This document shows positions 60,890-64,000 of a stretch of 64,000 nt of DNA, in pieces. Within the stretch, counting starts at the first letter, position 1; each line of letters starts with the position of its first letter. Where the stretch lies: the NCBI GenBank assembly GCA_947568835.1, contig CANOQG010000007.1, positions 2,542,001-2,606,000 of the forward strand. The letters are read 5' to 3'. The position numbers and the translations under genes were made by a program. Source of the stretch: Protonemura montana (taxonomy: Eukaryota > Arthropoda > Insecta > Plecoptera > Nemouridae). Below the pieces are notes generated by a model. It worked only from the letters and a program-made list of their open reading frames with translations. It searched no databases and was not told where the DNA came from.

Positions 60890-62400
60890 TGTCCAATGTC
60901 CTGCCTCATGTCCTGCCCCATGTCCTGCCCCATGTCCTATGTCCTGCCCCATGTCCTGCCCCTTGTCCTGTCCCATTTCCTGCCCCATGTCCTGCCCTAT
61001 GTCCTGTCCCATGTCCTGCCCCTTGTCCTGCCCCATGTCCTGCTCCATGTCCTGCCCCATGTCCCATGTCCTGCTCCATGTCCTTCCCCTGTCCAGCCCC
61101 ATGTCCCATGTCCTGCCCCATGTCCTGCCACATGTCCTGCCCTATGTCCTGTCCCATGTCCTGCCCCTTGTCCTGCCCCATGTCCTGCTCCATGTCCTGC
61201 CCCATGTCCCATGTCCTGCTCCATGTCCTTCCCCTGTCCAGCCCCATGTCCCATGTCCTCCCCATGTCCTGCCACATGTCCTGCCCCATATCCTGCCCCA
61301 TGTCCTGCCCCATGTCCTGCCCTATGTCCTGTCTTATGTCCTGCCCCATGTAATGCCCCATGTCCTGCTCCATGTCCTCCCCCTGTCCTGCCCTATGTCT
61401 TATGTCCTGCCCCATGTCCTGCCTCATGGCCTGCCCCATGTCCTGCCCTATGTCCTGTCCCATGTCCTGCCCCATTTCCTGCCCCATGTCCTGCTCCATG
61501 TCCTGCCCCATGTCCTGCCCAATGTCCCGCTCCATGTCCTCCCCCTGTCCTGCCTCATGTCCCATGTCCTGCCCCATGTCCTGCCCCATGTCCTGCCCCA
61601 TGTCCTGCCCCATGTCCTGTCCCATGTCCTGCCCCATGTTTTGCCCCATGTCCTGTCCAATGTCCTGCCTCATGTCCTGCCCCATGTCCTGCCCCATGTC
61701 CTGCCCCATGTCCTACCCTATGTCCTGCCCCATGTCCTGCCCCATGTCCTGCCCCATGTCCTGCCCTATGTCCTGCCCCATGTCCTGCCTTATGTCCTGC
61801 CCTATGTCCTGTCCCATGTCCTGCCCCATGTCCTGCCCCATGTCCTGTCCCATGTCATGTCCCATGTCCTGCTCCATGTCCTGTTCCATGTCCTGCCCCA
61901 TGTCCTGCCCCATGTCCTGCCCCATGTCCTGCCCCATGTCCTGCCCCATGTCCTGTCTCATGTCCTGCACCATGTCCTGCCCCATGTCCTGCCCCATGTC
62001 CTGCCCCATGTCCTGCTCCATGTCCTGCCCCATGTCCTGCCCCATGTCCCATGTCCTGCCCCATGTCCTGCCCCATGTCCTGTCCCATGTCCTGCCCCAT
62101 GTCATGCCCCATGTCCTGCCCCATGTCCTGCCCCATGTCCCATGTCCTGCCTCATGTCCTGCCCCTTGTCCTGTCCTATTTCCTGCCCCATGTCCTGCCC
62201 CATGTCCTGCCCCGTGTCCTGCCCCATGTCCTGCCCCATGTCCTGCTCCATGTCCTGCCCCATGTCCTGCCCCATGTCCTGCCCTATGTCCTGCCCCATG
62301 TCCTGCCCCATGTCCTGCCCCATGTCCTGCCCCATGTCCTGCCCCATGTCCTGCCCCATGTCCTGCCCCATGTCCTGCCCCATGTCCTGCCCCATGTCCT
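60890..62400 (-). repeat. Duplicate of about 41,520-43,030 (offset 19,374) and 33,495-35,005 (offset 27,399)
   Basis: The right-arm block that carries CATGGCCTGCC, GTTTTGCC and the long plain run of units is present here as at least a fourth member of the family seen near 21.8, 34.0 and 42.0 kb. The plain run of about ten unmodified units lies near 62,285-62,408. Confidence 0.82.
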
Positions 62401-64000
62401 GCCCCATGTCCCATGTCCTGCCCCATGTCCTGCCCCTTGTCCTGTCCCATTTCCTGCCCCATGTCCTACCCCATGTCCTGCCTCATGTCCTGCCCCATGT
62501 CCTGCCCCATGTCCTTCCTCATGTCCTGCCCCATGTCTTGCCCCATGTCCCATGTCCTGCCCCATGTCCTGCCCCATGTCCTGCCCCATGTCCTGCCCTA
62601 TGTCCTGTCTTATGTCCTGCCCCATGTAATGCCCCATGTCCTGCTCCATGTCCTCCCCCTGTCCTGCCCTCTATCTTATGTCCAGCCCCATGTCCTGCCT
62701 CATGGCCTGCCCCATGTCCTGCCCTATGTCCTGTCCCATGTCCTGCCCCATTTCCTGCCCCATGTCCTGCTCCATGTCCTGCCCCATGTCCTGCCCCATG
62801 TCCCGCTCCATTTCCTCCCCATGTCCTGCCTCATGTCCCATGTCCTGCCCAATGTCCTGCCTCATGTCCTGCCCCATGTCCTGCCCCATGTCCTGCCCCA
62901 TGTCCTGCCCCATGTCCTGTCCCATGTCCTGCCCCATGTCATGCCCCATGTCCTGCCCCATGTCCTGCCCCATGTCCCATGTCCTGCCCCATGTCCTGCC
63001 CTTTGTCCTGTCCCATTTCCTGCCCCATGTCCTGCCCCATGTCCTGCCCCATGTCCTGCCCCATGTCCTGCCCCATGTCTTGCCCCATGTTCCATGTCCT
63101 GCCCCATGTCCTGCCCCATGTCCTGCCCCATGTCCTTCCCTATGTCCTGTCCCATGTCCTGCCCCATGTCCTGCCCCATGTCCTGCTCCATGTCCTCCCC
63201 CTGTCCTGCCCCATGTCCCATGTCCTGCATCATGTCCTGCCCCATGTCCTGCCCCATGTCCTGCCCTATGTCTTGTCCCATGTCCTGCCCCATGTCCTGC
63301 CCCATGTCCTGCCCTATGTCCTGCCCCATGTCTTGCCCCATGTCCCATGTCCTGCCCCATGTCCTGCCCCATGTCCTGCCCCATGTCCTGCCCTATGTCC
63401 TGCCCCATGTCCTGCCCCTTGTCCTGCCCCATGTCCTGCTCCATGTCCTGCCCCATGTCCCATGTCCTGCCCCATTTCCTGCCCCATGTCCTGCCCCATG
63501 TCCTGTCCCATGTCCTGCCTCATGTCCTGCCCCATGTCCTGCCCTATGTCCTGCCTCATGCCCTGCCCCATGTCCTGTCCCATGTCCTGCCCTATGTCCT
63601 GCCCCATGTCCTGCCCTATGTCCTGTCCCATGTCCTGCTCCATGTCCTGCCCCATGTCCTGCCCCATGTCCCATGTCTTGCCCCATGTCCTGTCCCATGT
63701 CCTGCCCCATGTCCTGCCCCATGTCCTGCCCTATGTCCTGCCCCATGTCCTGCCCTATGTCCTGTCCCATGTCCTGCTCCATGTCCTGCCCCATGTCCTG
63801 CCCCATGTCCCATGTCCTGCCCCATGTCCTGCCCCATGTCCCATGTCCTGCCCCATGTCCTGCCCCTTGTCCTGTCCCATTTCCTGCCCCATGTCCTACC
63901 CCATGTCCTGCCCCATGTCCTGCCCCATGTCCTGCCCCATGTCCTGCCTCATGTCCTGCCCCATGTCTTGCCCCATGTCCCATGTCCTGCCCCATGTCTT
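62401..64000 (-). repeat. Duplicate of about 52,503-54,102 (offset 9,898 bp), continues past the window edge
   Basis: CTCTATCTTATGTCCAG at about 62,669 corresponds to 52,771, and all following landmarks keep the 9,898-bp offset to the end of the window. Private changes: CCTTCCTCATG near 62,513, CCATTTCCTCC near 62,810, CCTCATGCCC near 63,553, and TGTCCCATG near 63,691. Confidence 0.82.

Larger units (their letters stand above)
1..64000. repeat. Satellite/minisatellite array, 12-bp unit CAGGACATGGGG, fills the entire window
   Basis: Every line of the sequence reads as head-to-tail copies of CAGGACATGGGG or, after 13,969, its reverse complement CCCCATGTCCTG. The unit is 8/12 G+C, has G and C in a 6:2 ratio on the G-rich strand, and contains no CpG. 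Common variants are ATAGGG, ATGGGA, ATGGAG, ATGAGG, GACAAGG, GAAATGG and CATGACATG. A recurrent 5-bp deletion also gives a 7-bp unit. I see no break of 30 bp or more that does not align to the unit, so there is no gene, transposon or unique spacer. The family cannot be named from the sequence alone. Long non-coding satellites of this kind are typical of eukaryotic heterochromatin, subtelomeres or hypervariable VNTR loci. Confidence 0.98.
13970..64000 (-). repeat. Right array arm, same satellite in inverted orientation
   Basis: From 13,970 to the end all units read CCCCATGTCCTG on the given strand. Diagnostic variants recur many times here and are rare or absent in the left arm: CATGTAATGCC, CATGGCCTGCC, CATGTTTTGCC and the segment CTCTATCTTATGTCCAG. 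The arm is a mosaic of multi-kilobase duplications with offsets from about 1.25 to 21.4 kb. It runs off the right edge of the window. Confidence 0.97.

Noticed and set aside
1..64000. CRISPR array
   Set aside because: There are no unique spacers. The repeats are contiguous 12-mers with graded variants, and there are no cas genes.
1..64000. Telomeric or interstitial telomere repeat
   Set aside because: ATAGGGCAGG variants contain TAGGG, but no TTAGGG or related telomere tandem is present and the period is 12.
1..64000. CENP-B box or known centromere satellite
   Set aside because: No TTCG...CGGG pattern exists in this nearly CpG-free array, and the 12-bp unit does not resemble any centromere monomer I can name with confidence.
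1..64000. Tandem p53-type half-sites (GGACATG followed by pyrimidines)
   Set aside because: The unit gives GGACATGGGG, so the right half of the RRRCWWGYYY pattern is purine and fails. The closest variants (GGACATGTGG, GGACATGTAG) still mismatch at two positions.

Overview
The whole 64 kb window is one satellite (minisatellite) array. Its unit is the 12-mer CAGGACATGGGG, present roughly five thousand times with point variants and short indels. I found no unique-sequence island, transposable element, RNA gene, promoter, CRISPR array or credible protein-coding gene on either strand. Long open frames exist in all six frames, but only because the 12-mer has no stop codon in any frame. The repeat translates to QDMG, RTWG and GHGA on the G-rich strand and to PMSC, PHVL and PCPA on the C-rich strand. 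This points to a eukaryotic heterochromatic, subtelomeric or hypervariable VNTR locus from a long-read assembly. The species and chromosome cannot be read from the sequence.

Layout. Positions 1-13,969 carry the unit with the G-rich strand on top. At 13,969/13,970 the array flips without any linker, and 13,970-64,000 carries the reverse complement (CCCCATGTCCTG). The switch has a specific architecture: 9,903-12,782 is an inverted copy of 13,970-16,890, with a 1,187 bp spacer (12,783-13,969). The spacer itself has an inverted copy further right, so 9,903-13,969 as a whole is the reverse complement of about 25,358-29,453. The junction therefore looks like a snap-back template switch, or a mis-join that imitates one.

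Higher-order structure. The left arm is built of about 3.5-3.7 kb higher-order blocks at offsets of 3,648, 4,781 and 5,245 bp, with a partial 1,127 bp sub-period inside. The right arm is a mosaic of larger and younger duplications: offsets of 12,563/12,599/12,159 bp, 7,947/8,025 bp, 21,438/21,450 bp, 22,911 bp, 27,399 bp and 9,898 bp, plus local tandem doublings of 1,254, 1,430, 1,525 and about 4,000 bp. Copies are nearly identical and carry a few private substitutions, as expected for recent unequal exchange or replication-based amplification.

Nothing here works as an operon or pathway. The biology is structural: extreme GC skew that reverses at the junction, regularly spaced G4 tracts, a kilobase-scale inverted repeat able to fold back, and a datable history of array growth. 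All block limits were found by matching variant units by eye and are good to about 10-50 bp unless an exact base is stated.
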